Shown piece after piece: positions 25,597 through 33,056 of a stretch of DNA of 38,490 nt. Every line of letters starts with the position of its first letter. Positions within the stretch are counted from its first letter, which is position 1. The position numbers were made by a program, and so were the translations under genes. The notes under the pieces are model-generated. The model did no database searches and had not been told where the DNA came from. It saw nothing but the letters and a program-made list of their open reading frames with translations. The stretch comes from Bacteroidota bacterium (GTDB lineage: Bacteria > Bacteroidota > Bacteroidia > Chitinophagales > UBA2359). The stretch covers positions 1 through 38,490 of the forward strand of contig JAHDHV010000012.1 in NCBI GenBank assembly GCA_020631155.1. The letters run 5' to 3'.

Positions 25597-26474
25597 GTAA
25601 AAATCCCTCTTTACATATTGATTTTCTAGGTATTGGCGCACCAAAAGCTGGTACGACAAAAATAGCGGATTTTCTAGCAGCACATCCACAGATTTGTTTA
25701 TCAGAACCTAAGGAAGTACACTATTTTAACGAATTTGTTTCCTACATTCATCAAGAAAAAAATCCAAATTATGGGAAGCCTTTAAATTGGTATGCCAAGC
25801 ATTTTGCCCATGCAAAAAAAGGGCAAAAAGTAGGGGAGTTTTGTACAGGTTATTTATACGATAAAAAAGCTCTTTATCAAATAAAAAATACATTTCCTGC
25901 TGTAAAACTAATTGCTTGTATTCGTCAACCTGTGGATCGTGCCTATTCTCAATATATTATGCACAGCTTTTACTTTAAAAAGGAAGTACGTACTTTTGAG
26001 GAAGTTATTCAAGCTGAAAAAGAATACATTGGTAAAAGTTTATTTTATAAGCAGCTAAAGCCTTACTTTGAGCATTTTGATAAAAAGCAAATTTTGGTGA
26101 TCCAATTAAAGGATATTCAGAAGAATCCAAAGGCAGTTGTAAAATGCTTGTATCAATTTTTAGAAGTAGACACTTCTTTTGTGCCTCCTGATTTAATGGA
26201 AAAATCCAATGCTGCAAAAGCGATAAAATTTCCCTTTGTTTCTAAGTTGATGGGTTGGTTTTCTGCGGTGATGGTTGCCTTACGACTGTCATTTGTACTT
26301 CAATGGTTAAAAGAAAAAGGCTTGCGAAAGTGGGTACTAAAATGGAATAGTCAACCGATGGATTACCCAGCAATGAAAACGGAAACAAGGGCTTATTTGA
26401 ATGAAGTGTTTAAGGAAGACATTGAACAATTGGAAGATTTACTAAATATTGATTTATCACATTGGAAATCTTAA
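25593..26474 (+). CDS. Sulfotransferase, tandem copy 2
   Basis: PAPS-dependent sulfotransferase of 293 residues and close paralogue of the preceding gene. PAPS-binding motif GIGAPKAGTTKIADFL (13-28) and 3'-phosphate segment KLIACIRQPVDRAYSQYIMHSF are present. Shared stretches with copy 1 include SEPKEVH-FNE and the C-terminal KSNAAKAIK region followed by SKLMGWFSAVMVAL. The frame continues upstream to TTG 25584, but the ATG at 25593, overlapping the previous stop as ATGA, is the natural coupled start. The two copies differ enough between those runs to suggest they now act on different positions or acceptors, which is inference. Confidence 0.9.
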   Translation: MSKNPSLHIDFLGIGAPKAGTTKIADFLAAHPQICLSEPKEVHYFNEFVSYIHQEKNPNYGKPLNWYAKHFAHAKKGQKVGEFCTGYLYDKKALYQIKNTFPAVKLIACIRQPVDRAYSQYIMHSFYFKKEVRTFEEVIQAEKEYIGKSLFYKQLKPYFEHFDKKQILVIQLKDIQKNPKAVVKCLYQFLEVDTSFVPPDLMEKSNAAKAIKFPFVSKLMGWFSAVMVALRLSFVLQWLKEKGLRKWVLKWNSQPMDYPAMKTETRAYLNEVFKEDIEQLEDLLNIDLSHWKS

Positions 26475-26476
26475 AT

Positions 26477-27379
26477 ATGGATGTTAAAAACCCCAATTTT
26501 CGGGTAGATTTTATAGGTATTGGCGCAGCAAAGTCAGGGACTACATGGCTCGCGAATAACTTAAAACAACACCCTCAAATTTGTTTTTCTCCTACCAAAG
26601 AAATCACCTATTTTAATGAATATCTGGTGCGAATGCCTGATGTTAAAAATCCACATCATAGCAAACCATTAAGCTGGTATCATCATTTTTTTGAGGCTAA
26701 AAAAGCAGGGCAAATCACTGGAGAAATTTCTGTTCAATATTTAATGATGCCGGGTACTGCTCAAAAAATTTACAATTACAATCCAAATGTGAAAATATTA
26801 GTCATTTTGCGCGACCCACCACAACAGGTTTTTTCTTGGTATTTGTACAGTATTCAAAGAGGAGTTGTTAATTATGCCACCTTAGAAGAAGCAATTAAAG
26901 AACGTCCAGACCTATTTGCTAATACCTTTTACTATCAGCAGTTAAAAATTTATTTTGACTTATTTCCAAAAGAAAACATTAAAGTTTTATTTTTTAAATC
27001 TATAAAAGAAAATAATAAAGCTTTTTTTAAAGAAGTATTAGATTTTTTAGGAGTAGATGAATTTTACCCTGAAAGCCTCACAAAAAAATCAAACGAAACA
27101 AAAACACTCAGATTTAAATCACTAACAAGGCTCATTCAAGGAACTCGTCATTTTATCACAAAACACAATTTGGAATTTATCATTCCTCTCCTTCGTTCAA
27201 TAGGAATTGTACAACTAGGTACCTTTATTCGAGATAAGATGAATGTGAAAAAAATGAAGGAAAAACCAAAACTGTCTTCAGAGTTAGAAGCAAAATTAAG
27301 GGCTTTTTATCAGGAGGATATTGAACAATTAGAAAGCTTATTAAATATTGATTTAAATCACTGGAAATCAAAAAAATAA
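26477..27379 (+). CDS. Sulfotransferase, tandem copy 3
   Basis: PAPS-dependent sulfotransferase of 300 residues, more divergent than the first two. The PAPS motif is GIGAAKSGTTWLANNL (13-28), the classic K-x-G-T-T-W form, and the 3'-phosphate segment is KILVILRDPPQQVFSWYLYSIQRG. The C-terminal DIEQLESLLNIDLNHWKS matches the ending of copy 2 (DIEQLEDLLNIDLSHWKS) almost residue for residue, so all three share ancestry. The upstream in-frame TTG at 26462 overlaps the previous gene. The ATG at 26477, two bases after its stop, is chosen. The flippase gene follows after 6 bp. Confidence 0.9.
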   Translation: MDVKNPNFRVDFIGIGAAKSGTTWLANNLKQHPQICFSPTKEITYFNEYLVRMPDVKNPHHSKPLSWYHHFFEAKKAGQITGEISVQYLMMPGTAQKIYNYNPNVKILVILRDPPQQVFSWYLYSIQRGVVNYATLEEAIKERPDLFANTFYYQQLKIYFDLFPKENIKVLFFKSIKENNKAFFKEVLDFLGVDEFYPESLTKKSNETKTLRFKSLTRLIQGTRHFITKHNLEFIIPLLRSIGIVQLGTFIRDKMNVKKMKEKPKLSSELEAKLRAFYQEDIEQLESLLNIDLNHWKSKK

Positions 27380-27385
27380 TACACT

Positions 27386-28633
27386 TTGTCTAAACTAAAA
27401 GATAAACTAATAAAAGAAACTTCTTGGAGCTTTGCATTAAAGGCTTGTACCTTTCCATTATTTTTTATTCTAAACATATTCTTGGCAAGAACATTAGGGG
27501 TTGATAAAATGGGGGAATGGTCTTTTTTCTTTTCCATTTTTACTACCCTTTTGCTGTTGTCCAATTTTGGAATCAAGGCTTCCATGAAATTTATTGCTCA
27601 ACACAATCATACAGATAATTTGATACAAGTCCTAAACGATGCAACAAAATTAAGGGTTATTTGTATCAGTATATTTTCTGCTATCTTGTTGATTTTCAGT
27701 GATCAATTGGCAATTTTAATTAATCGAGTAGAATTTACAAATTTATTTCGCTGGGCAGCTTTGTTATTACTTGTAACTGGTTTTGTAGAGTATTTAAAGC
27801 ATGTTTTTACTGGTTTACACCGAATTAAATACACTTTTATTGTTAACGTATCTGAATTAACTCTTAAAGTAGTATTTGTTATATTATTATTAACATGGAG
27901 TTTAGATTTGAAAAACATCATTTGGGCCTTTACCTTAGCAGTGACAATTAGCGTTTTGGCTGGTTTTTATTTATTATACAAAAATTTTTATACTAAAGAA
28001 AATACATCTACACAAAAATATTTTAAAGAAATTTTTGATTATAGTATTCCGTTATTTTTGGTAAGCATTGGTTTTTCTATTGCGACAGAAGTGGATACTA
28101 TCATGTTAGGTTTATTGTCAACAGATGCTGAAGTTGGCGTTTATGCCATTGCCAAACAGATAGTAGTGAAGTTACCTCATTTTAGTTACGCAGTTGCAAT
28201 GGGTACAATGCCTGTATTTGCAAAAATAACAATGGATAATCAATTGAAATTAAAGCGATTATTTTTTAGATTACTAGGCGTTAATGCATTGGTTTTTATT
28301 CCTGTTGTATTGGGAATTTTGTTTTTAGGACCTTATTTAATTCCTCTGATTTATGGAGCCGAATATGCTGCTGCTGTACTTCCTTTACAAATTTTGACTG
28401 TTTATTTGTTGGTTTTTACATTTACTGTTTTCTTTAATCAACTCTTAGATTATCAAGGACTTGCAAAGATAAGAGCCATTAATATTTTTATTTCTACGAC
28501 ATTAAATATTGTGTTAAATTATTACTTGATTCCTAAATATGGGGCAGTTGGGGCTGCTATTTCTACGTCAATTTCTTATTTTCCATATTTGATTTTAAAT
28601 GCTTGGGAAGCTCGAAAACTCTTTCCATATTAA
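27386..28633 (+). CDS. wzx: Wzx-type polysaccharide flippase
   Basis: Integral membrane protein of 415 residues with about twelve hydrophobic segments, of the polysaccharide transporter (RfbX/Wzx, MOP superfamily) group that flips undecaprenyl-linked repeat units across the inner membrane. Family-like features are the N-terminal NIFLARTLGVDKMGEWSFFFSIF (about 31-53), EVDTIMLGLLSTDAEVGVYAIA in the middle, and the C-terminal LNYYLIPKYGAVGAAISTSISYF. The start is TTG at 27386, 6 bp after the last sulfotransferase; the first residues SKLKDKLIKETSW are typical of flippase N-termini. It is the last gene of the GT4-sulfotransferase operon and lies immediately left of the replication origin. No Wzy polymerase was recognised nearby. 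Confidence 0.9.
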   Translation: MSKLKDKLIKETSWSFALKACTFPLFFILNIFLARTLGVDKMGEWSFFFSIFTTLLLLSNFGIKASMKFIAQHNHTDNLIQVLNDATKLRVICISIFSAILLIFSDQLAILINRVEFTNLFRWAALLLLVTGFVEYLKHVFTGLHRIKYTFIVNVSELTLKVVFVILLLTWSLDLKNIIWAFTLAVTISVLAGFYLLYKNFYTKENTSTQKYFKEIFDYSIPLFLVSIGFSIATEVDTIMLGLLSTDAEVGVYAIAKQIVVKLPHFSYAVAMGTMPVFAKITMDNQLKLKRLFFRLLGVNALVFIPVVLGILFLGPYLIPLIYGAEYAAAVLPLQILTVYLLVFTFTVFFNQLLDYQGLAKIRAINIFISTTLNIVLNYYLIPKYGAVGAAISTSISYFPYLILNAWEARKLFPY

Positions 28634-29096
28634 AGCGATTTTAAGGAGCTCTAAGCGTCTTTTTTTATTTTACACAAAAGGAATTGTCTTTTTTAAAAAA
28701 AGTTGTCTTAGAGTGTTTTAAATGGGTCTGATGATGAAATTGTAAGTTATGCTTTATTAGCTTTTATACCGAGTTCTGTTTTTGTGAACTATTAAAGGTA
28801 AGCATTTGATAGTGAATAGATGTATTTGAAGTATCAAAAATTTGTGCTTTTAATTGTATTAAAGAATTGACTATCAGATATTTAATTGCTAAAAGGTAAG
28901 TATTTGATAGTTGATGAATAATGGTGATTAGTGGTGTTTGTTTTCAGACTTAGAGTGACGAAATACAAAAACACATACATTGAGCAATGATTATCAATTT
29001 AAAATACAGATAAATAAAAATAATTGGAAATAAAAAAATATATCTTGGTTTGTAAACACCTAACTTTCGTTTTTCGTTTTCATGTTTGGTTTTGGC

Positions 29097-29166
29097 TTAT
29101 CCACAGGCCAAACAAATTTTAAATATTTTTCCATCAAAAACGACATTCATTTCAAAGTTATCCACA
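29097..29166 (+). promoter_or_regulatory. Pair of perfect DnaA boxes
   Basis: TTATCCACA occurs at 29097-29105 and again at 29158-29166, both matching the consensus DnaA box. An inverted perfect copy (TGTGGATAA) lies at 29433-29441 and a one-mismatch copy (AGTGGATAA) at 29406-29414, both inside the iteron block. They flank AT-rich DNA suitable for strand opening. Confidence 0.85.
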
Positions 29167-29289
29167 TATTTTTTCTAATTTTTTTCCCTAAAAACTCAAC
29201 ATTAAAAGATCGAGTAGTTTTAATAACTCTTTTAATTCGAGTATTTTAGAGGCTTGTAAAGCCTATGATTATCATTGTGTTACAACGGT

Positions 29290-29699
29290 TTTGGTAAGAG
29301 CTTGATAGTCAGAAAGGTAAGTAACTGATACTGAAAGGTAAGTAATGGGGAGTTATTTTCTTTCGAAAAACGCATTAAAAGGTAAGTATTTGATAGTCAT
29401 TGGTAAGTGGATAAAAACATACTTACCTTCAATGTGGATAAGTTGCTAAAGGTAAGTGTTTGATAGTCAAAAGATAAGTATTTGATAGTAAGAGAACAAA
29501 CTTTAAATTTCGCTTTTATACCCAATAATTTATAGTAAAGGTAAGTATTTGATAGTGGGAATGTAATATCTTCTGTTTGTACAGAAAGGTAAGTATTTGA
29601 TAGTAGAGGAATAATATTTTGTTGTTGTGTAAAAGGTAAGTATTTGATAGTGGGAATGTAAAATTTTCTGTTTGTACAGAAAGGTAAGTAATTGATAGT
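29290..29699 (+). repeat. Main iteron block
   Basis: Direct repeats of the 20-mer AAAGGTAAGTATTTGATAGT. Exact copies start at 29378, 29537, 29585 and 29632 (also at 28892 outside the block). Copies with one change start at 29448, 29470 and 29680 (also 28794). More divergent copies start at 29290 and 29313, and a truncated one at 29334. All point towards rep. Spacing varies from about 21 to 70 bp. A longer unit of roughly 48 bp (iteron plus GGGAATGTAA spacer plus TTTGTACAG) recurs in the right half. Confidence 0.93.
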
Positions 29700-29778
29700 A
29701 AAAGTGTAAAATTTTCTGTCATTGTTATTAGATGTTATTGGACGAATGTGTTATTTTTTTACAATCATTTTTTTCTAA

Positions 29779-29825
29779 AAAAAGGTAAGTATCTTAGAAA
29801 TAGTTTACCTTTTTCTCTAACTTTG
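29779..29825 (+). promoter_or_regulatory. rep promoter with inverted half-iteron operator
   Basis: AAAAAGGTAA (29779-29788) and TTACCTTTTT (29805-29814) are perfect 10-bp inverted arms built from the first half of the iteron. They directly precede a -7 type box TAACTTTG (29818-29825), seven bases before the rep ATG. Rep proteins of this class typically bind such inverted repeats as dimers to repress their own gene. Confidence 0.7.
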
Positions 29826-29832
29826 TTGTGTT

Positions 29833-30729
29833 ATGGAAAAAAATGATCATCAAATAGCTCAAGTTAGCAATGCATTAATTGAATCTCGACATGAACTAAC
29901 AACACTACAAAAAAAGATCATGTTATTTTTGATTTCGAGGGTCTCTAAAAGTGATAAACCCTTTCAACAATATAGTCTGAAGATTTCGGAGTTTGCAGAT
30001 ACCTCAAATGTTGTAAGTCCTCAGTTGTACAGCCGAATTAAACAGTCTACTGCGGAATTGCTGATGAAAGTATATGAAATACAGGAAACAGACGGTATTT
30101 TGCAGGTTGGTATGTTATCAAGTGCAAAGTATTTAGATGGTAAGGGGACAGTTCAAATTCGCTTTGATCCTGCTTTGATGCCTTATATTTTGGCTTTGAA
30201 GGAGCGTTTTACTTTTGTTCCGCTTCGGCATGTTTTGGGTTTTCGCTCTATACATTCTATCCGAGTATATGAAATGTTGCGTCAATTTAGAGGACCTGGG
30301 TATTTTGTCATTAGTATTTATGATTTAAAATATCGCTTATGCGTTGAAAATAAATATGTAAAATACGCTGCCTTTAAAAAATATGTGCTTTTACAAGCGC
30401 AAAAAGAATTAAAAGGTACAGATTGTGAGTTTACATTCGAGGAATTTAAAAAAGGGAGGCGTGTAGATCGGATTAAATTTTCGATTGTATCTCCTAAAAA
30501 AATTGAGTTAAGTAAAAAGGAAACAAAACTGTTGAATAAATTGGTGAAAGAATATCAATTAACATTGCCACAAGCGCGAAAAATCATTTTACACCTCTCT
30601 CCTACCATCATTCAACAAACTTTATATGAAATTCAAACGGCGAAAGTAAACAATGTCATCAAAACAAATTTGGGGGCTTTTACAGTAGGTGTTTTTAAGA
30701 AAAAATTTGAATGGTTGTATGAAAATTGA
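29833..30729 (+). CDS. Rep_3 family replication initiator
   Basis: Plasmid-type replication initiation protein of 298 residues (Rep_3/RepB superfamily), with two winged-helix domains that bind iterons as a monomer and the operator as a dimer. The N-terminal signature VSNALIESRHELTTLQKKIMLFLISRV (12-38) is the usual opening of the family. Later parts include VQIRFDPALMPYILALKERFTFVPLRHVLGFRSIHSIRVYEMLRQF (about 112-157), the core of the first winged helix and its junction. The second domain follows to about 230, and a basic C-terminal extension runs to 298. The upstream iterons, DnaA boxes and operator support the call strongly. The gene is intact. It lies between a flippase and ugd, so it separates two parts of the glycan gene set. 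No ParA/ParB partition genes are visible here. Confidence 0.93.
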   Translation: MEKNDHQIAQVSNALIESRHELTTLQKKIMLFLISRVSKSDKPFQQYSLKISEFADTSNVVSPQLYSRIKQSTAELLMKVYEIQETDGILQVGMLSSAKYLDGKGTVQIRFDPALMPYILALKERFTFVPLRHVLGFRSIHSIRVYEMLRQFRGPGYFVISIYDLKYRLCVENKYVKYAAFKKYVLLQAQKELKGTDCEFTFEEFKKGRRVDRIKFSIVSPKKIELSKKETKLLNKLVKEYQLTLPQARKIILHLSPTIIQQTLYEIQTAKVNNVIKTNLGAFTVGVFKKKFEWLYEN

Positions 30730-30745
30730 GTTTGCTGTATCTTTG
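30714..30745 (+). promoter_or_regulatory. Probable promoter of ugd
   Basis: A -7 type box TATCTTTG (30738-30745) is preceded 21 bases upstream by TTG (30714-30716), close to the TTTG-N19-TANNTTTG pattern of Bacteroidota. It overlaps the end of rep and lies 133 bp before the ugd ATG, leaving a long leader. Confidence 0.4.
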
Positions 30746-30878
30746 TGACCGTTTTGTGTAAACAGCCGTCAAACAACGGTCTTAGGCGAGTTTAAGCTGG
30801 GAAAACAATGGATAAAATCGTGATTTGTGCCCATTTAGCCGCCTAATTTGCAGTTTAAAAAATAAAAAATATAATTCG

Positions 30879-32237
30879 ATGAAAATAGCAGTTGTTGGAA
30901 CTGGATATGTTGGTTCTGTAACAGGAACTTGTTTTGCTGAAACAGGGAATCAAGTTACTTGTGTAGATATTGATGAAAAAAAGGTGGAAATGCTCCGAAA
31001 TGGAGAAGTGCCTATTTATGAACCCGGCTTAGAATTGTTGTTACAACGCAATTTGAAACAGGGTAGAATTCAATTTACGACTGATTTGGCGGAAGCTGTA
31101 GAAGATGCGGAAATTATTTTCTTGGCTTTACCAACACCTCCCGGTGAAGATGGTTCTGCTGATTTAACCTATGTATTAAATGTTGCTCATCAATTAGGTA
31201 CATTGATTAAAGATTATAAAGTTATTGTCAATAAAAGTACAGTTCCTGTAGGTACTGCGGAAAAAGTGGCCAATACGATTCGCAAACATACAGATGTAGC
31301 ATTTGATGTGGTTTCCAATCCTGAGTTTTTGCGTGAAGGTGCTGCTGTAGACGATTTTATGAAACCTGATCGGGTGGTGATTGGCAGCAGTTCTGAGCGT
31401 GCAGAAAAAGTGATGCGCCGTTTGTATGAGCCTTTTGTTCGACAGGGAAATCCTATTTATTGTATGAATGTGCGCTCGGCAGAATTAACTAAATATGCTG
31501 CCAACAGCTACTTAGCTACACGTATTTCTTTTATGAATGAAATTGCAAATATTTGTGAGCGTGTAGGTGCAGATGTGGATCAGGTACGTATGGGTATGGG
31601 AAGTGATTCACGAATTGGTAAGCGATTTTTGTTTGCAGGTGTTGGTTATGGAGGCAGTTGCTTTCCTAAAGATGTATTGGCATTAACCAAAACGGCGAAG
31701 CAATACGATTATAACTTCAACATACTCAATGCTGTAGTTGGCGTAAACAAACAACAACGCATCAACTTTGTGGATAAGGTAAAAGCACATTTTAACAACA
31801 ACTTACAGGGCTTAAAATTTGGCGTATGGGGCTTGGCTTTCAAACCAAATACAGACGATATTCGCGAAGCTCCTGCGGTAGACATTATTCGGGAATTGTT
31901 GGCACAAAAAGCAAATGTTGCAGCTTATGATCCTGAAGCAATAGACAATGTAAAGGCGATTTTTGGCGATCAGGTAACCTTTACCAATGATCCTTATGAA
32001 GCTTTAATTGATGTGGATGCACTCTTAATTGTAACAGAGTGGAACGCTTTCCGCACGCCTAGCTTCAAAATTATGGATAAATTGATGAAGAATAAGGTGA
32101 TTTTTGATGGTCGTAATTTATACAATGTTGAAGAAATGAAAAAATTAGGTTTCTACTATAATAGTATTGGGCGTGAAGTTGTGGAGAGTAAAACGGTTGT
32201 ACTAGACGGGAGACATGAGACGGGAGATTTGAGATAA
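30879..32237 (+). CDS. ugd: UDP-glucose 6-dehydrogenase
   Basis: NAD-dependent enzyme of 452 residues making UDP-glucuronate from UDP-glucose in two oxidations. Visible motifs are the N-terminal Rossmann MKIAVVGTGYVGSVTGTCFAE, the segment FLALPTPPGEDGSADL, NKSTVPVGTA, SNPEFLREGAAVDDFMKPDRVVIG, and the catalytic-cysteine segment GVGYGGSCFPKDV. The C-terminal nucleotide-binding domain has GVWGLAFKPNTDDIREAPA and TEWNAFRTP. The frame is open from 30825 but the Rossmann strand begins at the ATG at 30879, which is chosen. The last eleven residues (LDGRHETGDLR) are encoded by a heptamer repeat array and look like a late addition to the normal end near YYSIGR. The product can feed the UDP-glucuronate decarboxylase at 22.1 kb. 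A strong terminator follows. Confidence 0.96.
   Translation: MKIAVVGTGYVGSVTGTCFAETGNQVTCVDIDEKKVEMLRNGEVPIYEPGLELLLQRNLKQGRIQFTTDLAEAVEDAEIIFLALPTPPGEDGSADLTYVLNVAHQLGTLIKDYKVIVNKSTVPVGTAEKVANTIRKHTDVAFDVVSNPEFLREGAAVDDFMKPDRVVIGSSSERAEKVMRRLYEPFVRQGNPIYCMNVRSAELTKYAANSYLATRISFMNEIANICERVGADVDQVRMGMGSDSRIGKRFLFAGVGYGGSCFPKDVLALTKTAKQYDYNFNILNAVVGVNKQQRINFVDKVKAHFNNNLQGLKFGVWGLAFKPNTDDIREAPAVDIIRELLAQKANVAAYDPEAIDNVKAIFGDQVTFTNDPYEALIDVDALLIVTEWNAFRTPSFKIMDKLMKNKVIFDGRNLYNVEEMKKLGFYYNSIGREVVESKTVVLDGRHETGDLR
32203..32237. repeat. Heptamer array inside the 3' end of ugd
   Basis: Five consecutive units: TAGACGG, GAGACAT, GAGACGG, GAGATTT, GAGATAA. The last unit supplies the ugd stop codon. The units keep the AGAY core every seven bases as in the array at 20634-20703. 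Confidence 0.8.
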
Positions 32238-32260
32238 AAAATTGACTATCAAATATTTAT

Positions 32261-32308
32261 AAAGCCTAAAGGATGTGAGTATCTTTTAGGCTTTCTTTTT
32301 GTTTTTTT
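32261..32308 (+). terminator. Rho-independent terminator of ugd
   Basis: AAGCCTAAA (32262-32270) pairs with TTTAGGCTT (32285-32293), followed by TCTTTTTG and a second T-run to 32308. It stands 24 bp after the ugd stop. Confidence 0.85.
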
Positions 32309-32432
32309 GAAAAAATACCTAAAATAATGGTTGATTAGTGAACTTGTAAAGAAGCTAGTACATGGGATAAATCTAAAACTATTTTAAAAAAATAGTAGTC
32401 CAATATTTTACAATTTTATTTGTTATATTGGG

Positions 32433-32447
32433 TTATACATTGTATAA
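32433..32447. promoter_or_regulatory. Operator-like palindrome before toxin-antitoxin genes
   Basis: TTATACA and TGTATAA form a perfect inverted repeat around one base, 12 bp before the antitoxin ATG. AbrB/MazE-type antitoxins and their toxin complexes usually bind such a site to repress their own operon. Confidence 0.6.
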
Positions 32448-32459
32448 TTATGTTTAAAA

Positions 32460-32714
32460 ATGTATACTATGACAGTAACTGTAAATAAATGGGGTAATAA
32501 TTTAGGTATTCAATTTCCTAAAGTAATTGCTGAAGCTGCCGATTTGTCCGCAGGTAAAAAGTTATTAATTACTATAGATGGAACAGGGAAACTTATTTTA
32601 CAAGTAGAAGAAGACAATATAACCCTTGATGATTTGATTAAAGGAGTGACACCAGAAAATAGACATGATGTTTTTATTAATAAAACAGTAGGTAAAGAAG
32701 GATGGAACTATTGA
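32460..32714 (+). CDS. mazE: MazE-like (AbrB-fold) antitoxin
   Basis: Small protein of 84 residues. The first half, VTVNKWGNNLGIQFPKVIAEAADLSAGKKLLITI (about 6-39), is a swapped-hairpin AbrB/MazE DNA-binding domain; the W-G-N-x-L-x-x-x-x-P pattern is diagnostic. The second half (about 45-84), with DNITLDDLIKGVTPENRHDVF, is the flexible tail that wraps and neutralises the MazF toxin. The ATG at 32460 is used; a second ATG at 32469 is also possible. The reading frame overlaps the toxin start by 13 bases, a coupling that keeps antitoxin ahead of toxin. A perfect palindrome upstream is the probable binding site for autorepression. Confidence 0.9.
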   Translation: MYTMTVTVNKWGNNLGIQFPKVIAEAADLSAGKKLLITIDGTGKLILQVEEDNITLDDLIKGVTPENRHDVFINKTVGKEGWNY

Positions 32715-33043
32715 CAGAAGCTCCCAAACGAGGAGACATTATTTGGTTGGATTTTGACCCCAAAAAAGGACGAGAACAAAAAGGCCATCGCCCTGCCTTG
32801 GTCTTATCACATTTCAAACATAATAAAGCGTTTCAATTAGCCATTGTAACACCTATTACAAGACAAGTAAAAGGCTTTGGTATAGAAGTTCCCTTACCAA
32901 ACAACTGTTCATTGGAAGGTGTCATTTTAAGTAATCAGGTACACACAATTGACTGGAAAGTGCGTAAGGCTGCCTATGCAGGACAGGTAGACAGTACAAC
33001 TTTGGATGCTGTTATAAGGCGCATCAATATTTTGATTCAGTAA
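32702..33043 (+). CDS. mazF: MazF/PemK-family toxin
   Basis: Endoribonuclease toxin of 113 residues, cutting mRNA at short single-stranded motifs when free of antitoxin. Family marks are RGDIIWLDFDPKKGREQKGHRPALVLSH (about 10-37), with the R-G-D-I/V start and the G-H/R-R-P-A-L-V-L core, then AIVTPITR, and GVILSNQVHTIDWKVRKAAYAG near the end. The gene is complete and starts inside mazE. The next gene converges on it from the minus strand with 13 bp between the stops. Location within about 2 kb of the rep gene suggests an addiction role for the replicon. Confidence 0.92.
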   Translation: MELLTEAPKRGDIIWLDFDPKKGREQKGHRPALVLSHFKHNKAFQLAIVTPITRQVKGFGIEVPLPNNCSLEGVILSNQVHTIDWKVRKAAYAGQVDSTTLDAVIRRINILIQ

Positions 33044-33056
33044 TTTATTTCTTCTA

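Larger units (their letters stand above)
28634..29832. other. Iteron-type replication origin region
   Basis: About 1.2 kb of non-coding DNA upstream of the Rep gene with the parts of an iteron-controlled origin. There are two outlying iterons (28794-28813, 28892-28911) and a dense iteron block (29290-29699). There are DnaA boxes (two direct copies of TTATCCACA and one inverted), and AT-rich tracts between and beside them (for example 29110-29130 and 29166-29187). A hairpin AGGCTT/AAGCCT lies at 29250-29264, and an operator-like inverted repeat lies in front of rep. This is the standard arrangement for Rep_3 plasmid replicons. Function is inferred from the arrangement; whether it fires cannot be told from sequence. 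Confidence 0.88.

Noticed and set aside
28794-29699. CRISPR-like appearance of regularly repeated 20-mers
   Set aside because: Repeats are 20 bp with irregular spacing, spacers are partly repeated themselves, no cas genes are present, and the block lies upstream of a Rep_3 gene with DnaA boxes, so they are iterons.
29516-29722. 68-codon minus-strand ORF with repeated YLL/ILTF motifs
   Set aside because: It is simply the translation of inverted iterons; the repeated peptide comes from the repeated DNA.
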